The translations under genes were made by a program, and so were the position numbers. A DNA stretch of 64,000 nt, from the NCBI GenBank assembly GCA_031429355.1, contig JANOZM010000013.1, positions 620,001 to 684,000 of the forward strand, in the 5' to 3' direction. Positions 25,687-33,958 of the stretch are shown here, in pieces. The DNA comes from JANOZM01 sp031429355. Its GTDB lineage: Bacteria; Pseudomonadota; Gammaproteobacteria; Burkholderiales; Burkholderiaceae_E. The notes under the pieces were generated by a model, which had not been told where the DNA came from, ran no database searches, and saw nothing but the letters and a program-made list of their open reading frames with translations. Positions within the stretch are counted from its first letter, which is position 1, and every line of letters starts with the position of its first letter.

Positions 25687-27171
25687 TTGAAGTCGCTCAC
25701 GGCCCGTCGTTTCGTTGAAGCCGCCGAGATTACCCTTCAGCGAGCGGGAGGTGTTTTTGACGCCCGTTTAACCGGAACATTAGCCGCCGGTTTTGATATC
25801 GCCCTTGTTTTAGATCGCATGGGAGTTGTTCAAGATTTAGCCATCCTCTCAGAAGATTTAATCAACAAGCCTTTAGCCGATCAACTACATGGCTGGCAAG
25901 GTCACGCCTTTAGCGAGTTAGTTCAAACCGAAAGCCGTGCCAAAGCTGTCGAAATTATGCGCGTTGTTGCTCTAGAGGGGCATTGCAAGCCACGGCAACT
26001 TAACTTTGCGCTTGAGCGCGAAAGCGGTTTAGTGCTTAGCGTTGCCGCCACCAAGCTTGAGCATGACGGCAATGTTTTATTGTTATGCCGCGATTTGCGC
26101 CCGATGAGTCGTTTGCAGCAGCAATTAGTAGATGCCCAGCAACGGGTCGAGCGCGAATATGCCCGCCAACGTTCAATTGAAACACGCCAACAAGCGCTTT
26201 TTCAGTTAGCTAGCGAAGGCATGTTAGTTGTAGAAGAAAGTAGCTTACGGGTGCTCGAATCAAACCCTGCTGCTAACGAATTATTAAGTGAGCCCGGAAA
26301 GTCGCGCGCAGGTAGTCGTGAGCGAATTAACCGTGCGTTACCAGAGTATTTTGAACCCGCTTCTAAAAATGCCTTAGTTGCTTGGTTAGCCCGTTTAGCG
26401 CGCGAACCTAGCATTGGTGTATTTGAAGGGGTACTAAAACATAACGGCCAGTCAGTCATTGTTCGCGCCTCATTAGTTAGGCAAAGTGATGGGCCAGCGT
26501 TCATGGTAACGATTCGTGCTTCAACTACAGCGGTTGCAGAACATGGCGGCGATGTTAATCATCAAATTTTGTCCAGCGTATTTGACGGGATGCCGGATGC
26601 ATTGGTCGTTACAGATTCTGATGGCCGAGTGATGTTCGCAAACCAATCATTTGTCGAGCTCGTACAGTTTGCAACACAAGACCAAGTACGTGGTGCTTCA
26701 TTGTCAAAATGGTTGTCACGAGCCGAAGTTGATGTGTCTTTATTAATTGGTACGCTTAAACAACACAATGTTGTGCGCCAATATTCCACCGATATTCGTG
26801 GCGAATTTGGATCATCGATAGCGGTAGAAATAGCCGGCGTTTTACGTACCGTTAACGGCCACAATTGTTTCGGTTTTGCAATTCGAGACGTTGTTCGCCG
26901 ACCGTTAGGCGAAGCCGAAAATGATCGCTTTATGCCGCGTAGTAACGATGAGTTGCGCGAACTTGTAGGCCGCGTTCCTTTAAAAGACATCGTTGCCGAG
27001 ACATCCGATTTAATTGAGCGTCTTTGTATCGAAACAGCGCTCGAATTAACTGGCGATAACCGTGCGGCTGCAGCTGAGATGCTTGGCCTTTCGCGCCAGA
27101 GTCTGTATGTAAAATTACGCCGCTACGGTGTTGGATATGACGAAGCGGGCGAGATCGTTCCTGATCGCTAA
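25687..27171 (+). CDS. ppsR: PpsR/CrtJ photosynthesis gene repressor (TTG start)
   Basis: Represses bch, crt and puc-type genes under oxygen or light. Layout of the 494 residues: N-terminal PAS-like domain (from TLAAGFDIALVLDRMGVVQDL), a coiled Q-linker (LQQQLVDAQQRVEREYARQR), PAS1, PAS2 (from GMPDALVVTDSDGRVMFANQ) and a Fis-type HTH (ALELTGDNRAAAAEMLGLSR then QSLYVKLRRYGV). The HTH Cys known from redox control is kept (LCIETAL, Cys447). The other Cys are 100, 134 and 394; none is seen where Rhodobacter PpsR has its inter-PAS Cys. No ATG precedes the conserved part without a stop; TTG 25687 is the only reasonable start found. Confidence 0.92.
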   Translation: MKSLTARRFVEAAEITLQRAGGVFDARLTGTLAAGFDIALVLDRMGVVQDLAILSEDLINKPLADQLHGWQGHAFSELVQTESRAKAVEIMRVVALEGHCKPRQLNFALERESGLVLSVAATKLEHDGNVLLLCRDLRPMSRLQQQLVDAQQRVEREYARQRSIETRQQALFQLASEGMLVVEESSLRVLESNPAANELLSEPGKSRAGSRERINRALPEYFEPASKNALVAWLARLAREPSIGVFEGVLKHNGQSVIVRASLVRQSDGPAFMVTIRASTTAVAEHGGDVNHQILSSVFDGMPDALVVTDSDGRVMFANQSFVELVQFATQDQVRGASLSKWLSRAEVDVSLLIGTLKQHNVVRQYSTDIRGEFGSSIAVEIAGVLRTVNGHNCFGFAIRDVVRRPLGEAENDRFMPRSNDELRELVGRVPLKDIVAETSDLIERLCIETALELTGDNRAAAAEMLGLSRQSLYVKLRRYGVGYDEAGEIVPDR

Positions 27172-27213
27172 TGTTGTCGCAGTTAGCTAGATAAATCTCG
27201 TTTTTTTGATGGC

Positions 27214-27255
27214 AAATGCTTGTGCGGCACCTGACCGGTGTTCACAAGCATTTTT
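27214..27255 (+). terminator. Rho-independent terminator after ppsR
   Basis: Arms AAATGCTTGTG (27214-27224) and CACAAGCATTT (27243-27253) form an 11-bp stem, the right arm running into TTTTT. The loop contains a further ACC/GGT pair. It separates ppaA-ppsR from bchG. Confidence 0.8.
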
Positions 27256-27292
27256 GCTTATTTTGTCTTAAATTTTACCCATTTAAAATTTC

Positions 27293-27310
27293 TGTCAATT
27301 TAAATTGACA
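27293..27310. promoter_or_regulatory. Perfect PpsR/CrtJ operator before bchG
   Basis: TGT-CAATTTAAATTG-ACA is an exact palindrome and exact match to TGT-N12-ACA. It overlaps a consensus TTGACA (27305-27310), followed after 17 bases by TAAAAA (27328-27333). If these are -35 and -10, the transcript would start at about the bchG ATG (27340), so a leaderless mRNA or a different promoter must be considered. Confidence 0.8.
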
Positions 27311-27339
27311 GTGCATGCTGTCAGGTGTAAAAAGTAAGC

Positions 27340-28245
27340 ATGTCACGCGTAATTCAACTACCGCAAATTTCAGCAATCGCTGAATTATTCAAACCAATTA
27401 CCTGGTTTCCGCCAATGTGGGCCTTTGCTTGTGGCGCTATTGGCGCTGGGGCTTATTGGGGTCGTGACGGTTGGCTAATTTTGATCGGAATGATGCTTGC
27501 TGGCCCACTTGTTTGCGCAACTAGCCAAGCCGTTAATGATTGGTTTGATCGCCACGTCGATGCTATCAACGAACCGAATCGTCCGATACCTTCGGGTCGA
27601 ATTCCGGGGCACTGGGGCCTGTTTCTAGCGATTACTTGGACCATAGTTTCACTGTGGGTTTCTACTGCTTTGGGTTGGCTGGGTTTTACAGCAGCGGTCA
27701 TCGGCTTGGCATTGGCTTGGGCTTATAGCGCGCCGCCGCTGAGGCTTAAACGTAATGGCTGGTGGGGTAACGCAGCTTGCGGAATTTGCTATGAGGGTGT
27801 TGCTTGGTTAACGGGCGCAGCGGTTGTCAACAATAGCTTGGCCAATAGCGGTTTAGCAACGATAGAAATGCGCGGTTTGTTCTTAGCTTTAGCCTATAGC
27901 GTTGCTGCTCACGGCATCATGACGTTAAATGATTTTAAATCGATTAAAGGCGATCAATTGATGGGCATCGCCTCGCTACCAGTTCAATTAGGTGTGCATC
28001 GATCGGCGCAAGTAGCGGCTCTGTTTATGTTGTTGCCCCAAGTTGCGGTCGTACTGTTTTTATTAAACTTGGGCACGCCGATTTATTCTTTAGCTATTGC
28101 CGCTTTAATTGTTGTGCAATGCCTAATGTTAAAACGGTTTTTAGCGGCACCGGTGGAACAGGCGCTTTGGTATAGCGGCTTTGGCGTGCCTGTTTTGGTT
28201 AGCGGAATGATGATTAGCGCATTTGCTGTTCGGAGCCTAATTTAA
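27340..28245 (+). CDS. bchG: Bacteriochlorophyll synthase BchG
   Basis: Membrane prenyltransferase that esterifies bacteriochlorophyllide a with geranylgeranyl (or phytyl) diphosphate. 301 residues; the UbiA-type Asp motif is NDWFDRHVDAINEPNRPIPS (Asn66, Asp67, Asp70, Asp74). The N-terminal FKPITWFPPMWAFACGAIGAG is diagnostic of BchG. About eight hydrophobic segments. Start ATG 27340 has only a weak ribosome site (AGGTG), but no other start fits the conserved N-terminus. First gene of bchG-bch2-bchP. Confidence 0.96.
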   Translation: MSRVIQLPQISAIAELFKPITWFPPMWAFACGAIGAGAYWGRDGWLILIGMMLAGPLVCATSQAVNDWFDRHVDAINEPNRPIPSGRIPGHWGLFLAITWTIVSLWVSTALGWLGFTAAVIGLALAWAYSAPPLRLKRNGWWGNAACGICYEGVAWLTGAAVVNNSLANSGLATIEMRGLFLALAYSVAAHGIMTLNDFKSIKGDQLMGIASLPVQLGVHRSAQVAALFMLLPQVAVVLFLLNLGTPIYSLAIAALIVVQCLMLKRFLAAPVEQALWYSGFGVPVLVSGMMISAFAVRSLI

Positions 28246-28307
28246 ATGGCTCGCTGGATAAATTCATATGAACTTAAAACCGCCAATTTCAAGCTAGGGC
28301 AAGCGAA

Positions 28308-29741
28308 ATGAATCTGCCCAATTTAAGCTGGTTTGCCATTATGCGTTTGGCGATTGTTCAGGCGTGTTTAGGTGGCATCGTGGTTCTTACGACCTCTACG
28401 CTTAATCGCATTATGGTGGTCGAGTTAGCACTGCCAGCAATTATCCCTGGAGCTCTTGTTGCCTGGCATTACGCAGTGCAGTTTTTACGACCACGTATGG
28501 GGTTTGCTGCGGATCAGGGCTATCGCATTACCTATTGGATATTGGGCGGTATGGCGGTGCTGGCCATTGGTGGGTTTTTAGCTGCGGTTGCTACCGTTTG
28601 GATGATGACTGATCGTACCGCGGGCTTACTGCTAGCCATTCTTGCGTTCTCTTTAATTGGGATTGGCGTAAGTTGTAGCGGTACTTCACTTTTGGTATTA
28701 CTGGCTAAGTATGTTGATGACCAACGTCGCGCGCCGGCTGCCACTTTAGTGTGGGTCACAATGATTGCCGGCTTCGTAATTACGGCTGCAATTTCTGGAA
28801 AATTGCTTGATCCCTACACGCCGCAACGATTACTTTTAATTTCTGCAAGTGTTTCAGTAATCGCGTTTTGTATTGCATGTTTAGCGATTTGGGGAGTAGA
28901 GCCAAAGAAACAAATTTTTGCTCAATTAGTGCCGCAAAGCAATACGTTAGGCGATGCCCAAGAAGCATCGAACCAATTCTCCCAAGTTACTTCAGTGCCC
29001 AAAAAATTAAATTTTTTCGAGCAACTACAATTGGTTTGGAGCGAACCCGCAGCCAGACAATTTACGGTGTTTATCTTCTTGTCGATGTTTGCTTATAACG
29101 CGCAAGATTTAATTTTAGAGCCGTTTGCAGGCATTGTTTTTGGGTTTACACCGGGTCAAACAACTAGCCTGTCGGGCTTGCAACATGCGGGCGTTTTGTC
29201 GGGCATGATTTTGGTAGCCATTGTCTGCAGCGCCTTTGGAAAAAAATGGTTGGGCGCTACCGTTTCTGATCTTTCGGTTTGGACAGTTTGCGGCTGCATT
29301 GCTTCGGGCTTGGCAATGATCGGTTTGGTGTTTGCTACTCAATCCGCCGGTCAGTGGCCGTTGCGTGGCAATGTCTTTTTGCTTGGCGTAGCCAACGGGG
29401 CGTTTTCTATTGCTGCGATTAGCTCGATGATGAAACTAGCTCGCGAAGGTCAAGTGGGCCGCGAAGGCACTCGTATGGGGCTTTGGGGTGCTGCACAAGC
29501 CATTGCGTTTGGCCTTGGTGGGATGGTTGGGGCAGGCCTAAGTGACGTGGCGCGAGTACTGCTCAATTCAACATCGTCAGCCTACGGTGCCGTTTTCTTT
29601 TTAGAGTTCGTTTTGTTTTTTGGCGCGGCATGGATCGCGGCAAAAATGAACCGTCCTAGTGCAGTTGGCCCAAGCAATTTAGTTGGATTGCCAAAGCAAA
29701 CATTTTCTACAAACTCAACAAACGTGGTGGAATCAACATGA
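28308..29741 (+). CDS. bch2: Bch2, PucC-family MFS-like protein
   Basis: A 477-residue, 12-helix membrane protein of the PucC/LhaA family, with N-terminal MRLAIVQACLGGIVVLTTST then LNRIMVVELALPA and FNY/FMAY-type segment SMFAYNAQDLILEPFAGIVF. Its place between bchG and bchP is conserved in PGCs. Its proposed role is in light-harvesting assembly or pigment handling; this is not proven. It ends overlapping bchP by 4 bases (ATGA). Confidence 0.9.
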   Translation: MNLPNLSWFAIMRLAIVQACLGGIVVLTTSTLNRIMVVELALPAIIPGALVAWHYAVQFLRPRMGFAADQGYRITYWILGGMAVLAIGGFLAAVATVWMMTDRTAGLLLAILAFSLIGIGVSCSGTSLLVLLAKYVDDQRRAPAATLVWVTMIAGFVITAAISGKLLDPYTPQRLLLISASVSVIAFCIACLAIWGVEPKKQIFAQLVPQSNTLGDAQEASNQFSQVTSVPKKLNFFEQLQLVWSEPAARQFTVFIFLSMFAYNAQDLILEPFAGIVFGFTPGQTTSLSGLQHAGVLSGMILVAIVCSAFGKKWLGATVSDLSVWTVCGCIASGLAMIGLVFATQSAGQWPLRGNVFLLGVANGAFSIAAISSMMKLAREGQVGREGTRMGLWGAAQAIAFGLGGMVGAGLSDVARVLLNSTSSAYGAVFFLEFVLFFGAAWIAAKMNRPSAVGPSNLVGLPKQTFSTNSTNVVEST

Positions 29742-30940
29742 CTTCGACAAAAGTATGGGATGCAATCGTTGTTGGTGGTGGGCCATCAGGCGCTACCGCC
29801 GCGCATGAATTGGCACGCCGTGGGCTCGATGTTTTGCTGTTAGAGCGAGATGGTCGTATTAAGCCGTGTGGCGGGGCCATTCCACCTCGGTTGATTAAAG
29901 ACTTTGACATTCCCGAAGAATTAATTGTGGACCGAGCTATTGCCGCTCGCATGGTGTCGCCCAAAAATGTAAAAGTTGATATGGCTATCAACGGTGGCTA
30001 TGTAGGAATGGTTGATCGTGAGCAATTTGACGAATGGTTGCGTCAGCGTGCGGTAAAGGCGGGTGCGCAGCGCCAATCCGGATTGTTTAAAACAATTGAG
30101 CGCAACGCTCAGGGTGTGGCCAATGTCTTGTTTACAACGGCTGGTGAAACACAAAGTGCACTTGCAAAATGCGTGGTCGGTGCCGATGGTGCTAACTCAC
30201 AAGTTGCGGCGCAACAGGTGCGAGGCTCCCATAAGGGCAAATTTGTTTTTGCCTATCATGAAATTATTAAGACAACCCCTGAAACAGCGCAACGCTACCA
30301 GCATGCTAACGGCACAATCGGTGCGCGCTGCGACGTCATTTATAACGGCTCAGTTTCCCCCGATTTTTATGGTTGGGTCTTTCCTCACGGGGACACTATG
30401 AGCGTCGGTACTGGTTCGGCAGATAAAGGGTATTCTTTAAAAGCAGCTACCGCCCGTTTGCGCGCAATGAGCGGGCTTGAAGATGCCGTCACAATTCGCC
30501 GTGAAGGTGCCCCGATTCCGTTAAAGCCTTTACCCAGATGGGATAACGGTAAAGATGTCGTGTTGGCAGGTGATGCGGCTGGTGTTGTTGCTCCCGCATC
30601 AGGGGAGGGGATTTACTACGCGATGTTGGGCGGTCGATTGGCTGCAAACGCTGCTTCCGAATTCTTAAAAACGGGAGACGCGCGCGCTTTAACGCAAGCG
30701 CGTAAACAGTTCATGCGCGAACACGGACGCGTGTTTTGGGTGCTGGGCATCATGCAGCATTACTGGTACGCCAACGATAAGCGCCGTGAGCATTTTGTGA
30801 GTATTTGTAAAGATAAGGATGTTCAGCAATTAACCTTCGAGTCCTATATGAATAAAAAACTGGTGCGTAAAAAGCCAATGGCCCACATACGAATTTTCTT
30901 TAAAGACTTGGCACACTTGCTTGGGTTAGTTCGTGCTTAA
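29738..30940 (+). CDS. bchP: Geranylgeranyl reductase BchP
   Basis: Reduces the geranylgeranyl tail of bacteriochlorophyll to phytyl. 400 residues with the FAD-binding motif VVGGGPSGATAAHELARRG (about 11-29), CGGAIPPRLI and the central VLAGDAAGVVAPASGEGIYY block, all typical of ChlP/BchP. Complete at both ends. Last gene of the bchG unit. Confidence 0.96.
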   Translation: MTSTKVWDAIVVGGGPSGATAAHELARRGLDVLLLERDGRIKPCGGAIPPRLIKDFDIPEELIVDRAIAARMVSPKNVKVDMAINGGYVGMVDREQFDEWLRQRAVKAGAQRQSGLFKTIERNAQGVANVLFTTAGETQSALAKCVVGADGANSQVAAQQVRGSHKGKFVFAYHEIIKTTPETAQRYQHANGTIGARCDVIYNGSVSPDFYGWVFPHGDTMSVGTGSADKGYSLKAATARLRAMSGLEDAVTIRREGAPIPLKPLPRWDNGKDVVLAGDAAGVVAPASGEGIYYAMLGGRLAANAASEFLKTGDARALTQARKQFMREHGRVFWVLGIMQHYWYANDKRREHFVSICKDKDVQQLTFESYMNKKLVRKKPMAHIRIFFKDLAHLLGLVRA

Positions 30941-31024
30941 ATCGATTTAAACGGAGCAACTTTTTTAGCTCACTTTTTTGCCAGATTTTCTGAGGGCTTG
31001 ATTTTTAATTTAGAGCTGAAGGAC

Positions 31025-31071
31025 GAAGGGTTTTCCCTTCTCCTTTCGCAGCCTTGAGACAGTGCGTCTCA
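31025..31071. other. Two small hairpins between bchP and the HiPIP gene
   Basis: GAAGGG-TTTT-CCCTTC (31025-31040) and TGAGAC-AGTGC-GTCTCA (31055-31071) are perfect 6-bp stems, neither followed by a real T-run. The 297 bases between bchP and the HiPIP gene contain no other recognisable element; they could hold a weak terminator of bchGP and the HiPIP promoter. Confidence 0.5.
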
Positions 31072-31237
31072 GCTTTGCGTTGGGTTGATGCGTCATAGAC
31101 AGCCACTGGTCAGTTCAGGCGTCGTTTTTATAGACTATGAACTTAGTCGGGTATTCAAGCGTTGCTATAGTCCGAACATCGCGCGCTGACGAGGTTCATA
31201 GAAGGCGTGGATCACCTATCTAACCAAAGGAATTAAA

Positions 31238-31579
31238 ATGACTACAACTAACCGTCGTGTATTTATGATGCAAGCTGTTGCTGGCGTGTCCGCTCTAGCA
31301 GCTGGCCAAGCCTTAGCGCAAGCAAACAAACCCGCCGCAGCTGCCGCCGCTCCAGCAATGTTGGCTGAAACTGATGCAACCGCTGTTGGTCTTGGCTACA
31401 AGGCCGATTCAACCAAAGTTGATGCAAAGAAATATCCAAAACATGCAGCAACACAATTATGCTCGAGCTGCCAACTGTATTCGGGTAAAGACAAAGAAGC
31501 GGCTGGCGGATGTTCAATTTTCGCAGGCAAGCAAGTAGCGGCTAAAGGCTGGTGCTCAGCTTGGGTTAAAAAAGCATAA
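31238..31579 (+). CDS. High-potential iron-sulfur protein (HiPIP)
   Basis: Small periplasmic 4Fe-4S electron carrier; in several purple betaproteobacteria and gammaproteobacteria it donates electrons to the reaction centre. 113 residues with a signal region carrying Arg6-Arg7 (Tat-like NRRVFMMQAVAGVSALAAG), which fits export of the folded cluster protein. Cluster Cys are 75, 78, 92 and 106 (C-x2-C-x13-C-x13-C), with the usual CSSCQLYSG and GWCSAW contexts. Good ribosome site (aaaggaatt). A strong terminator follows. The location beside the PGC suggests a role in cyclic electron flow; that part is inference. Confidence 0.95.
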   Translation: MTTTNRRVFMMQAVAGVSALAAGQALAQANKPAAAAAAPAMLAETDATAVGLGYKADSTKVDAKKYPKHAATQLCSSCQLYSGKDKEAAGGCSIFAGKQVAAKGWCSAWVKKA

Positions 31580-31624
31580 TTGAAATTTAAGCGAATGTTT
31601 TAGTTTGTATTTTAAAAGGCCTCA

Positions 31625-31679
31625 GAGTTAAAAAAGCCCTGGAGTCTTAAAAAAGTCCCGGAGTCTTAAAAAAGCCCCG
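31625..31679. repeat. Three tandem copies of a terminator half-arm
   Basis: Units gagttaaaaaagccctg (31625-31641), gagtcttaaaaaagtcccg (31642-31660) and gagtcttaaaaaagccccg (31661-31679). Only the last copy pairs perfectly with the right arm of the following terminator; the two others pair less well with the same arm. Confidence 0.8.
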
Positions 31680-31709
31680 CATCGTGTCTTATAGATGTCG
31701 GGGCTTTTT
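31668..31709. terminator. Bidirectional terminator between HiPIP gene and response regulator
   Basis: Left arm AAAAAAGCCCCG (31668-31679), right arm CGGGGCTTTTT (31699-31709), an A-run on one side and a T-run on the other. It serves the HiPIP gene on the plus strand and the convergent response-regulator gene on the minus strand. Confidence 0.9.
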
Positions 31710-31736
31710 GTTGCTTAAAACCGGTTTGTTTCGACT

Positions 31737-32405
31737 CTATTCAAACTTTAAGCCCAACCTACTGGCAGCCACCACGGCTTGCGTCCTAGTTTGCGCGCCT
31801 AGCAATTTAAGTACGGCGCTTACGTGAACTTTAATGGTGCCTTCGGCAAGATCGAGTTGTTTGCAAATTAATTTGTTTGGTAAACCGCGTAAAAGCAGGC
31901 GCAACACTTCGCGTTGACGTTCAGTCATTCCTAGTGCAGCCATTACCCTTTCGTTGGCACCGACTTCAAGAAACGAGTTGGGCAATTGCATCGTACCGAT
32001 TTCACCGGCGTGTGCCAAAGCCTCGGGGGGTACGTAGACATTACCTGATGCTACTAATCGCAAGGCATTAATTAAGACTTCGCGGGCCGACGTTTTAGGC
32101 ACATACCCAACCGCGCCCAAATTTAAACACTCTAAGATAACGTTAGGCTGTCGGTCCGCGGACATAACCACAATAGGGACTTCGGCATACCGATTCTTGA
32201 TTAACTTTAAGCCACTGAATTCTTGCGCGTCGGACAAGCCCAAATCGAGCAAAACAAGGTCGAAATCGAATTGCTGATCGAGTGTTTTGCAAGCTGCGTT
32301 AATGGTTGTAACGTGGGTAATGTCGTTCGACGGATCGACCTTTAAAAGTACCGTTTTTACCGCGTCTGCCATTAAAGGGTGATCGTCAACCATTAAAATT
32401 TTCAT
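31737..32405 (-). CDS. NarL/FixJ-family response regulator (LuxR-type HTH)
   Basis: 222 residues: receiver domain with acidic pair Asp7-Asp8 (MVDDHP), phospho-acceptor Asp54 (VLLDLGLSD) and Lys in YVPKTS, then a LuxR-type HTH (MTERQREVLRLLLRGLPNKL followed by AEGTIKVHVSAVLKLLGAQT). DNA-binding transcriptional regulator answering an unknown sensor kinase; no kinase gene is beside it. It converges on the HiPIP gene, so adjacency does not show coregulation. Confidence 0.9.
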   Translation of the reverse strand: MKILMVDDHPLMADAVKTVLLKVDPSNDITHVTTINAACKTLDQQFDFDLVLLDLGLSDAQEFSGLKLIKNRYAEVPIVVMSADRQPNVILECLNLGAVGYVPKTSAREVLINALRLVASGNVYVPPEALAHAGEIGTMQLPNSFLEVGANERVMAALGMTERQREVLRLLLRGLPNKLICKQLDLAEGTIKVHVSAVLKLLGAQTRTQAVVAASRLGLKFE

Positions 32406-32557
32406 GCTCTGCCCGCATTTGTTTATGTTGACTGTTCTGTGACAGTTTGGTTAATTCGAACATTAACGGAGGATCTTAGGCTAGTCAATCAACCAAATGG
32501 CCTAGTGCTATCGACTTTTTAAGTACCGATACAATAGCGGCATTAAAAAAGTACGCC

Positions 32558-33589
32558 ATGCCAGTAAATTCCCCCTTGAACCATCGTTTTACCGTTGCCC
32601 CTATGATGGATTGGACCGACCGCCATTGTCGGTTTTTCCATCGATTACTGAGCAGACATGCCCTTTTGTACAGCGAAATGGTCACCACAGGAGCCTTAAT
32701 TCATGGCAATCAAGCTCGGCATCTGGACTTTAACGAACAAGAGCATCCGGTTGCCTTACAGGTTGGTGGCAGCGAACCGGCCGACCTAGCTACAGTGACA
32801 AAGCTTGCCCATCAGTGGGGTTACGACGAAATTAATTTAAATTGCGGTTGCCCCAGCGAACGGGTTCAAAGAGGCAGTTTTGGAGCTTGCTTAATGGCCG
32901 AACCTCAATTGGTCGCTGACTGCGTAAAGGCTATGGTGGATGCAAGTCCATTACCGGTAACGGTAAAGCATCGCATTGGTCTAGATAAAAACGAGTCTTA
33001 TCAGTTTGTAGCGGATTTCGTAGGGCAAGTAGCGCAAGCCGGTTGCGGTGTTTTTATTGTGCATGCACGCAATGCTTGGTTAAAAGGATTGAGCCCAAAA
33101 GAGAACCGTGAAGTGCCGCCATTACGATACGATTTTGTTCATCAACTAAAACAAGACTTTCCCGCACTACGCTTTGTTTTAAATGGTGGCTTAACGCAGT
33201 ATGGAGTCATCGAGCAGGCTCTTGAACAAGGGCTTGATGGGGTCATGATTGGACGTCATGCTTACCATGATCCGTACTGGTTAGCGCAAGCGGATCAACG
33301 ATTGTTTAATGATTCGCAACCTATGCCATCTAGGGAGTCGATTGCTAGAACGATGATTGACTACACGGCCAAACAAATGGTCAAAGGGGTACCAGCTCGT
33401 TCGGTAAGCCGACATTTTTTAGGTTTGTTTAATGGTTTGCCGCGCGCCAGACTTTGGCGACAACAACTGAGCGATCCCAAAGCGATGGATAAAGATGCGG
33501 TTGCGACGATGACCAAAGCCTTAGATATTGTTTTGGGAAATATCGTGACCGATAAATTTAATCAAGGTGTTTGGGCCGAGCCGGATTAA
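32558..33589 (+). CDS. dusA: tRNA-dihydrouridine synthase A
   Basis: FMN enzyme that reduces U20/U20a in tRNA. The 343 residues begin with HRFTVAPMMDWTDRHCRFF, the DusA form of the Dus signature. The catalytic Cys is Cys98 in NCGCPSERVQ followed by GSFGACLM; GRHAYHDPYWLA near 231 is DusA-specific. Complete gene with its own upstream region. Confidence 0.95.
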   Translation: MPVNSPLNHRFTVAPMMDWTDRHCRFFHRLLSRHALLYSEMVTTGALIHGNQARHLDFNEQEHPVALQVGGSEPADLATVTKLAHQWGYDEINLNCGCPSERVQRGSFGACLMAEPQLVADCVKAMVDASPLPVTVKHRIGLDKNESYQFVADFVGQVAQAGCGVFIVHARNAWLKGLSPKENREVPPLRYDFVHQLKQDFPALRFVLNGGLTQYGVIEQALEQGLDGVMIGRHAYHDPYWLAQADQRLFNDSQPMPSRESIARTMIDYTAKQMVKGVPARSVSRHFLGLFNGLPRARLWRQQLSDPKAMDKDAVATMTKALDIVLGNIVTDKFNQGVWAEPD

Positions 33590-33590
33590 T

Positions 33591-33932
33591 TTAAGCGAGT
33601 TTTTTTGCTTTTAGATGCTTTGCTAAGAACAAGGCAAACAAAAAAACCAAAGTACTTAAGGCCGCTCCAATCCATCCATAAATGCGTAGGGCAGGGGCAT
33701 CGCTCATTCCGCGCACGCAGCCCTCGGCTACATAGAGCAATCCAATTAAACTGAGCCATTGCACCGAACGCAATCGGTTTTGCCAAAGACCAGGCAACAA
33801 AATAATAATGGGTAACCCTTTTAAAACTAACCACGAGCCGCCGGGTCTTAAAGGCGAAAAGTACATCTCGCAGGCAATGCCAAACGCAATAAGTGCGCCA
33901 GTTAATAATGCTAATTGTCGTGTTGCTGTCAT
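33591..33932 (-). CDS. DUF2069 membrane protein
   Basis: 113 residues, about four hydrophobic segments, with the DUF2069 pattern PLRPGGSWLVLKGLPIIILL and GLLYVAEGCVRGMSD. Function unknown. In many betaproteobacteria this gene sits next to wrbA and yihY, as here. It starts 26 bases after the wrbA stop and is probably cotranscribed with it. Its end nearly touches the dusA stop. Confidence 0.85.
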   Translation of the reverse strand: MTATRQLALLTGALIAFGIACEMYFSPLRPGGSWLVLKGLPIIILLPGLWQNRLRSVQWLSLIGLLYVAEGCVRGMSDAPALRIYGWIGAALSTLVFLFALFLAKHLKAKKLA

Positions 33933-33958
33933 AAGTTCGTTGAGTTTTAAAGCGTTGG

